Of a stretch of 64,000 nt of DNA, positions 49,268-61,262 are shown in pieces. The notes below the pieces were generated by a model, which searched no databases, was not told where the DNA came from, and saw only the letters and a program-made list of their open reading frames with translations. The position numbers were made by a program, and so were the translations under genes. The stretch comes from Tetraselmis striata. Lineage: Eukaryota > Chlorophyta > Chlorodendrophyceae > Chlorodendrales > Chlorodendraceae. How positions within the stretch are numbered: position 1 is the first letter of the stretch; each line of letters begins with the position of its first letter. Location: positions 62,001 through 126,000 of the forward strand of contig VCJN01001882.1 of NCBI GenBank assembly GCA_006384855.1. The letters are read 5' to 3'.

Positions 49268-49795
49268 GTCTTACGTTGTCCTGGGACGCTGTCGTACGAT
49301 GCGGGCAACTGGTTGGCCATATTGAACGAGGCGAGGAACCGTGGATGGTGGGTAATGCTGGGTGATGCCGGCGGCGGGTGGGTGCTGGTTGAGTACCTAG
49401 ATTTGGGTTCGGTACTGGTAGCTGGGAGAAGCCGACAATTTTGCTGCACCGTGTGCCAACCGGCCTCTTGCGGCACTACAAGCCGTTTGGCAGCCCCGCC
49501 GTATATATAGGGATAGTCAGTCGCTTGTCTCATTACTGTTTGGGCTTGTGCAGACGCGTACGTCGAATTACACGCTAATTACGGGACCCTTCCCCGTTAA
49601 GGGGTAGTTATTACGAGCGAAGTACGACCCTAGCGCACGTCTGTGTCAAATGAGGACACATATCCTCATTTACACGCTAAATACGGTCGCCATACGGGAT
49701 ATGGCTCAGGGCTGAACACAATTACGCGGATATTACGTTATGGATACGCAGCAAGGCGGGTACTCGCACTACAGTACTGCTACGATCTGCGCTAA

Positions 49796-49985
49796 ATAAT
49801 ATGCAATTATATACTGTGTTATTAATATACTATAGTTATATACTATGATATGAAAAAATACATCATACTATAAAATATTGTATGTTTTTATGATTATTAT
49901 ATATTTTAATATATATAATAAATTATTTATATATGAACATTGTAATATAATATTCATATGATGATATAATATGTATGATATTAAG
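49796..49985. other. AT-rich island
   Basis: About 190 bp of almost pure A/T (ATATAATATTCATATGATGA and similar), with sharp borders against GC-rich flanks. No ORF, tRNA or rRNA signature was seen. It could be an organelle-derived insert, a degenerated microsatellite or an unwinding element. Confidence 0.85.
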
Positions 49986-50633
49986 ACGACTCACGCGGCG
50001 CCGGACTTGTTTAGTTTAGAAAGCGGCTGCGCCTACTTGACGCACACTCGCCACACAATACCGTAGCTGCTCGTCCCCCGGCACCCTCCATCATCATGCA
50101 TGGTTGTCAAGTGTCCGATGAGGGTGTCGTCTCGCCGTATTTTACCTCGTTTGTATCCGACGCGACGCGTGCCCAGATCTTGAACCCATTACCATGGGGC
50201 GCCCCCTCCCCCCTCCCCCCCCCCCCCCACGGGATTTGACATCGGCACTGGCGTTCAGAACGCCTCCGTTGACGGTCCATGCCATATTCCCACGAGCCGG
50301 GGGCTGGAGTCCACCCTGAACGGTACAGTGAGTCGGCGGGTGTGTGACTTGACGCACAGCGTAGAAGATTAGGATTTCACAAGCGTTGACCGCCCCGTGC
50401 TGCGTTATTTTTTGATGTTGCTCATGCAGCTGAGGTCATCAAGGCGGCGATGTCAGCTGCCTTAGACGAATGCTGGCCGTGCGACACTCATACTCCTTAG
50501 GCTAGCTCGAGGTCTGCGAGGTGATGCCGCACTGGGAAGCCGCTGGTGAGTCGCGTTTGTTTTCGCACTTGTTTGATTACACATCCACCGCCGTGGCAAG
50601 CAATCAACACGCATACTGACTTTCGCAATTGCT

Positions 50634-51007
50634 ATGTCATTCCCCCGCCCGGTCCCTACGTTTGGCGGTACTCCGATCGTATCGAGTGCTCAGCGCAAGA
50701 AGGCCGTGTCGGTGCCGCTGGCGGGCACCGCTGCGTCGCCAAAGCTCCATGGCTTGGTGGGCGTGCTGGCGCAGCAGCGGAAGAGGGCGGGCGGCATCAT
50801 CAAGCACAACACCAACGCGGTCAAGAACCTGGCCGCCACGCAAGCCGTCCCCGGCGACAACGTCGACGAGGACAGTAGCCCGGAGCCCCGGCCAAGAAGG
50901 CCAAGCAGCCCGCCAAGCCGGCGGCTAGAGTGCCGGCTCGGGGCCGGGGTGGTGATGGGGCCAGGGCGGGCGGTGGGGCGTTCGGGTCGCGGGCCGGGCC
51001 GCCGTAG
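50634..51007 (+). pseudogene. Possible basic protein with apparent frameshift
   Basis: From an ATG at 50634 the frame reads IVSSAQRKKAVSVPLAG, ASPKLHGLVGVLAQQRKRAG and then HNTNAVKNLAATQAVPGDNV and an acidic stretch. Near 50885 a different frame becomes more natural: APAKKAKQPAKPAARVPARG with Gly/Arg-rich sequence to a TAG at about 51005-51007. Such a Lys/Ala/Pro and RGG tail would suit a DNA- or RNA-binding protein. No family is recognised. Confidence 0.3.
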
Positions 51008-51409
51008 CCGCTGCCGGCGCCCGCGAGCAGCAAGCCGGCCGCCGCTTGGCGGTCCCGGCCGAAACCGGATGTAAATCATTTGTTCCGCTCGCCCACTGCC
51101 GCACGCCTTGCCGCCCACTGCCGCGCGCCCGCTCACTGGCTGTGCCGCGCGCGCGCTATCGCGTATTAGGCCAGAGCGCAGCGAGATTGTCGGGCTTCTA
51201 GAGGCAGATGCAAAAATAGTCCGCTGTTAATGATGCGTCGTGGTGATGAGTGATATGCACCTTATGCATTTTAATAAATACGAGTATGTCACGGAATGTC
51301 TACAGAAGGGTGTCATACTACGGGTAAGATTACATGATGAGTACATGATATTACAATATAATTACGAAGTCGTGCGGGAGCCCAGTGGCGCCGGGGAGGG
51401 GGGGGGGGT

Positions 51410-51660
51410 CGGTAGTGCTCACCCGCGCGGCAACAAATCTGACGCTGCGTCACACTCGGCGTGCGGCAACAGAAGCCCCCAGGTCAGGTATGGGGGTGGC
51501 CTGGGTAGGAACGCCGGGGGTAACGCCGGCATCACGCATCCGCGAATGGGTCGGTACACAACTCGGCTATGCAATAAAGAGGGGCGGGGGGGGGGAGGTC
51601 GCAGCTCAGGGCTCACCGGCGTGGTAGTATGTAGACCCGACGTTGTGTCAGCGGACTGCT
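51410..51660. repeat. Dispersed repeat module, copy B
   Basis: Shares GGCTCACCGGCGTGG, GTAGACCCGACG and GGCCTGGGTAGGAACGCCGG with copy A at 46385-46612, with several indels. Two sub-copies of the module start at about 51415 and 51590. Confidence 0.6.
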
Positions 51661-52258
51661 CGCGCACCTAATCCACCAGCGCCTTCCACCGAGAGGAGGC
51701 AACCCGATCCTGCCGTGCGCCGGGGGTACGCACACTGCCTAGTCCCGAGAAATTGTGCGGCGGGTCTTGGTTTGGGCGGCAATCTTGTCCGGCTGGCGCG
51801 CGCTGAGCCGTGGGCCGTCGTCCGCACCCTGAGGAAGCTTGACAGCCGCGGAGTCTAGCAGTACACATGAAAAACACGAAAACATAACGGATTAGTTACG
51901 CTTTTCACAAACCTGCCACTTGTTGGTATGTCCATACTCCATACCCAACCATCAAACCATGGATTTGGCACCCATCATGGTTTTGAGCCGAGTTGTCGCA
52001 AATGTCCCGCAAGGCCTGAATTAGTCTTTTGAGGACCCTCTGGACCAGGGTTGTGACTAACTGGCGATCTAGTCCTAATTGTGACTAACGAACTGGCTAA
52101 CTAGTTGGTTAGTCACTAGATGAGTTCAGAAACTGAGCTAGATGGGGGAACTAACGGGGAGAGCAGTACTGATGTAAAGTACTTGATTCCGAAATCGGTC
52201 CATCACTCCATTAATTACTCGGTTAGTAGCGAACTACCGACTAGTCGCTGCTACGGTA

Positions 52259-52309
52259 GGTACCGGGTACCGGTATAGCGACTAGTCGCTACATACCCGT
52301 ACCGGTACC
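52259..52309. repeat. Long palindrome inside the hAT element
   Basis: A perfect 14-bp palindrome AGCGACTAGTCGCT (52277-52290) is flanked by inverted arms GGTACCGGGTACCGGTAT and ACATACCCGTACCGGTACC. The whole can form a cruciform about 50 bp long. Confidence 0.85.
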
Positions 52310-52417
52310 TGGAAGCTGGAAGTTCCGGCCGCCGAGTGTGTGAGTAGTGATCAGGGCTACCATTTGCACACAAGCAGCCGGCCGGCCCACCGCGTTCATG
52401 ATGTCATGTGTTAGTGT

Positions 52418-52923
52418 ATGTGGCGCTACTCCGCGGCAGCCCCGCACTACTGTCCCTTTACCCCTCTCGCCCGCTTCCGGCATGACCCCAAGCTGCCTGC
52501 CTACAAGACCGTCGCCAAGGAGAAGCCGTTAGCGTGGTGGAAGGACTATTGTCTTGTATACGTAGTCGTGGCTCGCCTTGCGCGGATTGTACTATCTATG
52601 CATGCGTCCGAGATTGAGTGCGAGCGAGTGCTCTCTCTAGGAGGCTTGCTCGCCCAATCCCTTAGAAACCGTACGGGGGCAGCGTGTCTGTCAAACATAG
52701 TGTTGTCAGCAAGAATGTTTAGGTGTCTGGCTACGTCTCCAAGCTGTTGAGAGAGTACTATTCAGATGACATCTTTAGTATATGTAATGATGACGATATT
52801 GCTCTTGAAGAATATAGTGAGAGAGCCGTGGCTTCTGCCCTCTTGTCCGATTGCATTGGCGAGGGCGATCGCTTTGATGCTTTAAGGGAGATGGAGAGTG
52901 CCATTAGTGATGATATCAGTTGA
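52418..52923 (+). pseudogene. hAT transposase C-terminal dimerisation region
   Basis: The frame from about 52418 shows LPAYKTVAKEKPLAWWKDYC and ARLARIVLSMHASEIECERV then LSLGGLLAQSLRNRTGAACL, the classical hAT C-terminal dimerisation block (PLxWW, LArxiLsixASexxcERVFSxaG). Near 52700 the natural frame shifts by one, meets a TAG at 52720-52722, and continues as VSGYVSKLLREYYSDDIFSI and an acidic tail to a TGA at about 52923. The BED finger and catalytic residues are absent from the element. Confidence 0.85.
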
Positions 52924-54469
52924 ATGGTGCAGCCTACATAGGACATTCTCAACATGTGGCTTAGCTCTGCGTACCGTTACAATTGTAAACAATCTCACGA
53001 CTTTCCTTCCGCCCAAATTCTCATCATAAAGCTGCTTATCCTCTTGTCTTTTGGTATATTTACATCGGGGCTTTCACAAAAACGCACTACAAAGAGAACT
53101 AAGAGCAATTATGAGAGGTTGCCAGCAAAAGAGATACTTAAGCCTGAAAACAAGGTCGAACAGGAGGACAGGGAGCCAATAGACAAAAAGGAGCCAAGGG
53201 AACCACGAAGTCACTTAGCTGCCAGAAACTCCAAGAACCCTATCCTCTTGTCTAGTCCACGATTAGTTGGCCAATCAAGGTATAAGTTAGTCCTATCCGT
53301 TGCTTAGTCCTAACTCTCCAAGCTAACTAGCCAAGCCGACTAAATAACTAACTAAATAAACAACTGGAATAGTTAGTTAGTTAGTCACTAGATGGCTTAT
53401 ATCCCAGTTAGTCACAACCCTGCTCTACTGGACCCTGGGACCCGCAATAGGTCAGATTCTAAACCCCCCGCCCCCCCCCCCCCCCCCCCCCCCCCGCCTT
53501 CCTTTCGTACCGCGCAACTCCTACCGGGGGCGGGAAAGCCACGCTAGATGCAGGGCGGCAAATTTAAACATACGGCCAGGCACCGCCGTTTGAAATTAAT
53601 TGCCACCTATACGCGCTACCGCCCGTCGTACTTACCCTGTAACGACTACTGGTCGCTAGAGTACGGGTGCCTATCTTATTGCAATGGGCGGCGGGGCGGA
53701 TAAGCATATTCGATTATTCGCGGCGGAGATGGCGGGCGCGGGCCCTCAGCACCCCCAGATTCCACTCCAGCCAGACTGTCAGCAAAAAATCCTGCAATCC
53801 GCCGTGCGCGCTAATCCGCCGTGCGCTTTCAGCGGATCTCAGGGCGCAGGTTATACGATAAGGTACTACGATTATACGATAAGGTACTTACATGAGCTAG
53901 CAGCAGAAGGCGATATCGGAAATCACCAAAATAAAAGTATACGATAAGGTCGTACGATACAGCACCAAAATAATAACGCCCCCATATATATGAGCATCAT
54001 CCAGCTGTATGTCTTGATGATACCCGTTGCGAGTTCGCATATTATTTTACGTATTTGAAAAGTTCGTGCATGCACCGGTATTGCCCCCGTCACCGCCGTC
54101 ACAATCGGAATACTGTATGAGAACAATTTCGCCGCATATCCTGATTATAACTAAGGTACGGGGTCAGTACGGGTACGGGGAACTACAGTCGCAATATAAA
54201 ATTAACCGAGCAATCATCACTCTCCGCCGCGGCTTTCGCGCGCTTGAATTTATTGTATTGCAACCTGCTACGGATTAGGTCGTAGTCTCCGCGGGCGCGT
54301 CTCGTCGTCGTTCATTGGGTTGAATAAAATGGAATATAATAACGACTAGCGAGCGACTGATGGTCCGATCGTCGACATCACGGCGCGTCCACAGCCGGCA
54401 CCCCCTCCGACTCATCCTCTGCTCCCGATACCGACTGGTGTGGGAACCAGACCCACCGACTCGCCCAGG

Positions 54470-56183
54470 ATGAACCGTTTCCCACGAAACTCGTCGCACG
54501 GCGCCCGCAGTACCGCCACGGCGTCCGCCGCGGTGACGGTCCTGGCGGCGGCGGTGGCGCTGCTGCAAGTGTGCGCCGCTCAGCCCGCGACATACTTCAG
54601 CGGCTCCGGCACGCAGGTGGCCACCGGCGGCCCCGCCGTCGTGGTGGTGGTTGAGTCCCTTGGCGACCTCCAAAAGGAGTGGGTAGATGGGCTTGCGGAT
54701 AAGTACGGCGCGGCGGTGGGCATTGAGGCGACCGCCCTGGGTGACATGACTGGCGAGTCGATGGTCGACGAACTACAATCGGCACTCGCCGCCACCTCAG
54801 TTCTTCCCTCCGCCCCGGCCCAGCTCGACCAGTACCCCGTTATCGCGTTCGGCAAAGCAGCCACCTTAGCCACGAACCTCTCCCATGCTGGCTGGGTGAG
54901 AGCTGCATGCTTGCATGGCGACCCGCCGCGAGCAATGTCGCTTGCTGCTTGGTTCGGTCGGTCCGACTGCTCCCCAGGCTGATACCCCCTCCCCCGGGCC
55001 CTCCCTTTGCCGATCATAGCCGACGGTCGTGGCGGTGTGCGCCAATCTGTCGGAAGTCTCCCTGCCACCTATCGACATGACGATCCAGGAGGCGGACGCC
55101 GCACCTCTGCTGCTGCTCGTGAGCGACATTGAGGAGAACGGCCCGCTTGTGACAGAGACGGAGGAGATGCTGGACGCCGCCGGGCTGCACTGGGAGACTA
55201 TCCGCTATGGCGGCACCGGCCCTGAGTAAGTTCCCGTAGCGACCTAGCGACTATATGTCATAATCCTGTAGTTGAACGGTCGTCTCGTATGCGAGAGGTC
55301 CCGGGTTCGACTTTTTGGTCGATGTATTTCGTCACTATCGGCCCGGCGTGTCCCGGGTTTACCGCCCGGTTGATTCATTAGCCTTTAGGGATTCGAGTGA
55401 GGCAATTGTATAAAGTAAAGTAAAGTTCGCCCCGGGACTTCGGCCGAAGCCGCCCCAGCACTTTACCTCTTGCGCCAACTGCAGTCGTAGGTCTGCTGGC
55501 ATAGCTCATGCTCATAGCATAGTACATCTTTGCCACATTCGAACCCCCGAGGGCTAATGCGTCAATCGGGTAAACTCAGGACACGCCGGGCCGATATTGC
55601 CGAAATACATCGACCAGGATTCAAACCCAGGACTTCTCGCATACGAGACGACCGCTTCGACCGAGCGGACAAGGAATGTACTCCAGGCAATGGTCTAATG
55701 ACTAGCGACTGCAGTTGGCGCAAGCAAGAGGTCAAGAGCTGGGGCGGCTTCGGCCGATGTCCCGGGGCAAACTTTGCTTTATTTTCATCATGCCAACACG
55801 ACCAATAATGCCGATTCAATAATTCCATATTTGCGAAACTTGTTTTGGGGACTTAACACGGAACTTATTACATTGATTCAAAGTCGGTTTCCGCCGACAC
55901 AAGTAAAGAGGTCGTCACATATTTGTATACTGTCGCTATCGATCATAGAGCACGACATAGCACGAGGACATGCTGTATGGTGGTAGCCATTAATTACCGA
56001 AACCCCCGTCGGCCGACACCAGCTGTAATTGGCTTCGAAAATCGGGGGTCGTAGAAAAAGTACTCCGTTCTTTCGATGTAGCAAACTCGGAAGTCCGAAT
56101 TCCAATCTGATATTCGTGGTATATTCTGATATACTTAAAGATGAATATACCGTGCAAAAACAAACGGTCTGCAGAACGCTTTC

Positions 56184-56218
<35 letters not shown>

Positions 56219-59200
56219 TCGGGAAGAGGATAAACTATTATACCGGAGAAATAACGCATAAAACAGCACGAATACATCACGAAATATCAGACGCGAAGGT
56301 GCAAAACGGTTTTTTGCCCCGCGAACCGTTTTTAATCCTACTGTTTTATATGTCTCCTCGCGCGCGCGCTGTGGGGGAGGGGGGTATCAGTGGGTACCTA
56401 GAAAAAGTGGGTATTTGGGGGTGGTGTATGCGGGGGGCGCCTACGGCGTTGACGGGAGGGGGGGGGGGGGGGGGGGCACGGAAGGACGGTGGACGCCTCT
56501 GCGCCTCGACGGACCGTAATAGTAGTAGAGTGCTGGCAGAGTGGGCGAGTGCCGACTGCCCAGTGAGCGAGTGGGCGGCGGGGAAACACAATACAGGTTG
56601 TGCCTGATTTTGGTTATGTGCCGATACACATGTCGGCATCCCTTCGCGCGCCTCCAGCACCCGCTGCCTTACTGGTATTCTAACTACAAGGGACTGGCGG
56701 CACTCGGCAGTATAAGACTTAATCACCACAATTAATCCAGACCTTATACTGCCCGTCAGCCGCCCGGTTCACTGCTATGTGGGATTAATTAATAACCCCA
56801 CATAGCGGCTAGCTGCTGCCCGGACGGTATATCTAGACACGCCTCCGGCAATGCAATAAATTTGAAGAAGTGATGAACTTTCGCTTGAATATCACCAGAA
56901 ACTTGTGTTTCTGAAACGCTAGTACCGTCCCATCACATCAATCTTGCGGTGTATTTTGAACTGCTAGAGGGGCGCATGAGGGCATGTGGGTGGGGCTATC
57001 GTGCGGGTGTCAATGGCTTAAAAAGCCCCCCTTCAGTGCGGCGCAGACCCGCACAATAGTGAGATTTTACATTGGGACGAAACGGGACGCGCTAACACCT
57101 GCTTCACGGGGGCTTTTTCCGTCATGCACACCCGCGGAGACCCGCGCAATTGCCGTACTTTCCGCTGTATAAAAGCCCCCGTTGCGTGACAGAGTTAGGC
57201 GGTGCTGACGGAGCGCGGCGCGAGGGACGCAAGGACTGGCGTGCATCACGCGCATCGGCAGATGCCGACGGGACTTCTCATTGTTGCTGCCTCAATGGAC
57301 ACCCCATTTCCGTAAGGAAAAATGCGTTATTTTGACCGAAAAATAAAAAATTATGGGGGGGGGAGGGGGGGTTGCCTGGATGGCCCAGCCCCCCCCCCCC
57401 CCCCCCCCCCCCCCTTTATCAAGGTAGGGGTATAATATCATTAACATACTGCTAACCCAAAGCGTAGTTAACGGTACTCCACAACCGAACGATGCGCCGG
57501 GCCCTGTGAAAGGTCGCGGCATTGGGACGCTCACTGGGGTCCGCCTTGCTGGACTGCCTCGGCAGGTTCTACCTGCCCACCTCCGCCGGCTACGATCCAT
57601 CCACGTGGGGGCGCGCCTACGAGGCCATCACGACCTTCATCGATGACGCCCTCACCGGGGGCACGCCGGGCACTCAGGCACGGCGCCCTCCGCCTGCCTG
57701 ATGGTCGGCTTGCGACTGGCCAGCAGGGGAGGGGAGGGAGTCCTGGGGGGGCGGTCGCTGCTGACCCATGCCCCGCAGGATCCCGGCACGGAGGTCCCGC
57801 CCGGAGTCACCGTGGAGACGCCCTTCATGTACGAGGATAACGGCACCATGTTGGAGGTGCGGAGCGGACCCTGCCGGTCTGCCCTCGGCAGAGCCACGCG
57901 TTGGCGAGTCGGCACGGGTGTTGGTTGCCCGGCAGCGGCGGGTGGATGGGATTCCCTAACGGCGGAGGGATGTGCCCCGACTGGCGGCGCAGGGCTACCT
58001 CGCGTACCCCACCGAGGCGGTGGCGCAGGGGATGCTGCTGCCCGGAGTCGTCATTCTGCCCGACGCCGATGGGCTGGAGGGGGTGAGGCCTGCCGCAGAC
58101 CCGCTGATGACAACTCCTGCCCCCAGCATTCCCCTCCCCCCCCCCCCCCCTCCCCCCCCCCGGGGCCTGCCACGTTCCGCTGTGTCGCCACCATCATCTG
58201 AACCTCCACCGTGGCCGCTGTTTGACGCGGGCAGTACGAGTTTTCCCGCGCTCACATGCTGGCTGAGATGGGCTACGTTGCTCTGGGTACGCCCGCTGCC
58301 ACCCTCTGCTGGTGGGGTCTATGCTGCCATGCCCCGCTGGGGAGGGAGGGATACCAATTAGCAATGCACGCCCCGGCATGTTTATCTGTTCCCGGGGCCA
58401 AAGCTGGATCCCTGGTTAATGCATCTCTGGACACTTGGGCAATGTTCACGTGAAAGCGTCATCATATTTATATCACATTTGCTCCTTCCCTGGGGTCAGA
58501 ATACTGATTGTGAGGGACAACGCGGCGTTTCAATAATCTCCGATCCCGCTCGGCAGGCGCCAACAGCTACGGGCTCCCTGTGGGCGAGAGCCCCGCCAAC
58601 TCCACCCAGCGCGGGGAGCTGCTCAACTTCTGGCGCGGCAACCCCGAGATGTACGTGCGCCGCATCCGCGCTGCCGTGGGCGCCGTGAGGGCGCTGAGCT
58701 ACGTCAACTCCTCCGCCATCGGCATGACCGGCTATTGCTTTGGCGGCTCCGGCGTGGTGTTCGACGTGCTTGCCAACTCGGACATCCAGGTCCGCCGCGC
58801 CCGTCCCTCTTGCAGGAGATGGCCCCACTAGCCCCCCCCTCCCCCCCAAAACACACACACACCCCGCCATCCCTTGGCAGGGGCCGCATTGGTGGGGATT
58901 GATGGACCACTCGCCCATGTGTCCTACCAGGTGGATGTGTCCTTCCATGGCGGCATCTCCGTGCAGCCCAACATCACCACCACCCCGCCCGCCAAGCCCT
59001 ACCTCACCTTCCAGAGCGGCGGCGCGGACGAGTCGCCGGTGCGTGGGGCTCAGTGCCGGCCACGCCGCTTGCTGTGCTACCCTGCTCAATTTTCCTCTCA
59101 CATAGCACTGACCCGCCCGCCGACCCACAGGAGGACATCGCGTGGCTGCAGGAGAGCCTGACGACCATGGGCGGCGAGTGGGACATCACTCGCTACAGCA

Positions 59201-59845
59201 AGGTGCTGCACGCGTTCACGGCCTGGAGCCGCCCCGACCGCTACCACCCGCGCGCGGACGGCCGCTCCTGGGCAGCCATGGCGGTAAGCGCCAGCAGCCC
59301 CTGTGTGCTAACCCCACCCCCTTCCCCTTAACCCCTGACAGCAAAGAACAACCTCTTCAATGCTTCCCTGGCGCACTCATCCCCGCTTGATATTTATATT
59401 CTCATGAAAATAACAGAACACACGGAAACAGGTGTAAAATGATGTTTTTTCCCTGGCCCTGCAAATGATTACGGGCAATGCGGACGCGTCCGTGAGAACC
59501 ATTACTACTTTAAGCATGAAGTTGAGCTTACATAATGCAACATATAAGAACATTCGCTATAGCCCGCTGTAGTCTCGTCTACTTAGGACATGTTCGTATT
59601 CACGGTGTTGTTACTACCGCGCCGGCACCTGTATGAATGAATTGATATACTTACTCAATGCCGAGAACTTTAAATACATAGAACTGTCCCGGAAATAATG
59701 AGCTGCCCCTCTTCTGACCACGAGCACGCAACGACTACCAGTATCCTTATGTGTCAATGTACCCAATTAAATGCTACGGTATATGGCCCGCCACTCCGCC
59801 AGTAGTACCGGTAGTTTGTTCCTGACGTCGTCCATATGTAGTCGC

Positions 59846-59904
<59 letters not shown>

Positions 59905-59942
59905 ATATGTATAGCGAGTACATATATATATGTATATGTATA

Positions 59943-60026
<84 letters not shown>

Positions 60027-60473
60027 ATATACATATGTATGTACAAACACACACACACACACACAGTCACACATATATATAATTATTTATATTTATATTT
60101 ATAGTTATTTATTTATTTATATTATATATATTGTGTTTATACATATATATACACATTTACATATACATGTATATACATACATGAATACACATGTATGTAT
60201 TTTTAATGTATGTATGTGTGTATGTATATGTTTATATGTGTACACCTATATGTATGTATATATATGTATTAAGGCAGCTCCGATGATGCACTGACTGCGT
60301 CAGTGATTGCCCTGGTGCAGGCGCGCTTCGAAGAGTTCATCCCTTCTCCCGCTGGAAACATGTCGCACAGCAACGGCACCGCACCCCCGCCCTCCGACTC
60401 AGCCGCTGGCCGCGCTTCCGGCGGTGCCCTGGCGGCTGCGCTGCTGGCGCTTCTGGCGCTGGCCGCCGCGTGA
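54470..60473 (+). CDS. Secreted dienelactone-hydrolase-family protein with GPI-like tail
   Basis: Ten exons, 536 residues: 54470-54895, 55020-55225, 57566-57677, 57779-57856, 57993-58082, 58235-58286, 58557-58789, 58931-59038, 59131-59283, 60321-60473; phases agree at all junctions. The start has a signal-peptide-like segment (AAVTVLAAAVALLQVCAAQP). Residues up to about 250 form a degenerate first DLH-like half (AAPLLLLVSDIEENG, GYDPSTWGRAYEAITTFID) without the nucleophile motif. The second half is canonical: GYLAYPTEA, MLLPGVVILPDADGLEG, AEMGYVAL, the nucleophile in GYCFGG, FHGGI, the acid in GGADES and the His in VLHAFTAW. The end is a Ser/Pro linker and a hydrophobic GALAAALLALLALAAA, typical of a GPI-anchor signal. 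DLH enzymes cleave lactone or ester bonds; the substrate is unknown. Intron 3 is GC-AG (CAG|GCACGG). Confidence 0.9.
55268..55784 (+). mobile_element. tRNA-derived SINE interrupted by an inverted second copy
   Basis: Copy 1 runs 55268-55426 on the plus strand and resumes at about 55693-55784. Between them (about 55427-55690) is a complete copy in the opposite orientation. Each has a tRNA-like head with a B-box (GGTTCGA), a shared body (CGGCGTGTCC, GCATTAGCC) with a second TTCGA box, and a tail with GACTGCAGTTGGCGCAAG, GGCTTCGGCCGATGTCCCGG and AAACTTTGCTTTA. It lies in intron 2 of the DLH gene. Confidence 0.8.
57678..57778 (+). other. Likely GC-AG intron of the DLH gene
   Basis: There is no GT between 57606 and the in-frame stop at about 57700. 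CAG|GCACGG fits the GC-AG donor consensus, and the downstream exon after CCCCGCAG is in phase 0 and continues the domain. Confidence 0.6.
59845..60032. repeat. (GTATAT)n microsatellite in DLH intron 9
   Basis: Two blocks of the hexamer TATATG (about 59845-59905 and 59930-60032) are split by a short ATAGCGAGTACAT segment and followed by (CA)n. Intron 9 is 59284-60320. Confidence 0.95.
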
Positions 60474-61012
60474 GGGCCGCCTAAGGGGTAGCCGTGATCG
60501 CTACCGCACTGAGAAGCCCAATTGTAACGATTGTGCCAATGCCTCCGCAAGAGTGCGTGCTCCGATATTCTCGCCGCACATGGACACATGAAAAAAGCGC
60601 TGCTTGCTTTTCATGCCGACAACAAAATTTAATCCTTAATCATGGTGGTCGCCGCCCCTCCCCCCCCCCTACATCTTCGGTCGCGAAGTCGTCGAAAGCG
60701 GCGGCGCTAGGGTTAGCGACTACGCGTCGGCGGGTTGAAAGGGGCGTCTTCTGCGGCCACGCGACAAACAGATCAACGCGGGGGGAGGACCGCACGACCG
60801 CTCGACTGAATCATGTGCCACGCCGCGAGCCGCACAGCGCCACGATGGCCCACGGCGAGATTCGGAGCGCGCCACTTTTATCGACCCTCCCACGAAAACG
60901 CTTCGAAACGCGCAGCATGCGATTACTCTGCTAGATTAATATTAGGATTATTTCGAATTGATATTCATATTATTATTATCACTTAAATGTCAAAGCCGCG
61001 GAGCAGGCCTAG

Positions 61013-61262
61013 CTATATCCCTTGTCCGCTCGGTTAAGCGGTCGTCTTGTACGCGAAAGGTCCCGGTATCGAATCCTGGCCAAAGTATTTTCGACAATAT
61101 CGTCCCAGCGTGTCCTGGATTTATCCGGTTGATGCGTTAGCCCTTCGGGGTTCGAATGAGGTAACGGTCTACGGGCTATGCCAGACTTACGACTGCAGTT
61201 GGCGCATGAGGTCACGTGCGGGAGCGGCTTCGGCCGATGTCCCGGGGCGAACTTTGCTTTAA
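61013..61262 (+). mobile_element. tRNA-derived SINE, full-length copy
   Basis: The head TGTCCGCTCGGTTAAGCGG resembles an A-box region, followed by a stem-loop with CTTGTAC in the anticodon-loop position (TGT, threonine-like) and a B-box GGTATCGAATCC. The body holds a second B-box-like GGGTTCGAATGAGG (about 61146-61160), and the tail GGCTTCGGCCGATGTCCCGG ends in AACTTTGCTTTA. It is the same family as the nested pair at 55268-55784. Confidence 0.8.

Larger units (their letters stand above)
52046..53422 (+). mobile_element. Degenerate hAT transposon with terminal inverted repeats
   Basis: CAGGGTTGTGACTAACTGG at 52046-52064 is an exact inverted match to 53404-53422, giving a 1.38-kb element. hAT ends often start CAGGG. 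The flanking 8-mers are CTCTGGAC on the left and CTCTACTG on the right, an imperfect but possible target-site duplication. Subterminal GTTAGTCACTAGATG copies occur near both ends (about 52111 and 53379). Inside is the C-terminal part of an hAT transposase, frameshifted, so the element is non-autonomous. Confidence 0.85.

Noticed and set aside
55280..55330. Functional tRNA gene
   Set aside because: The head has a B-box but no complete cloverleaf acceptor stem, and is part of a repeated SINE body.
58881..58930. Acceptor at 58880 for DLH exon 8
   Set aside because: It breaks the phase; the acceptor at 58930 keeps phase 0 and gives the expected VSFHGG strand.
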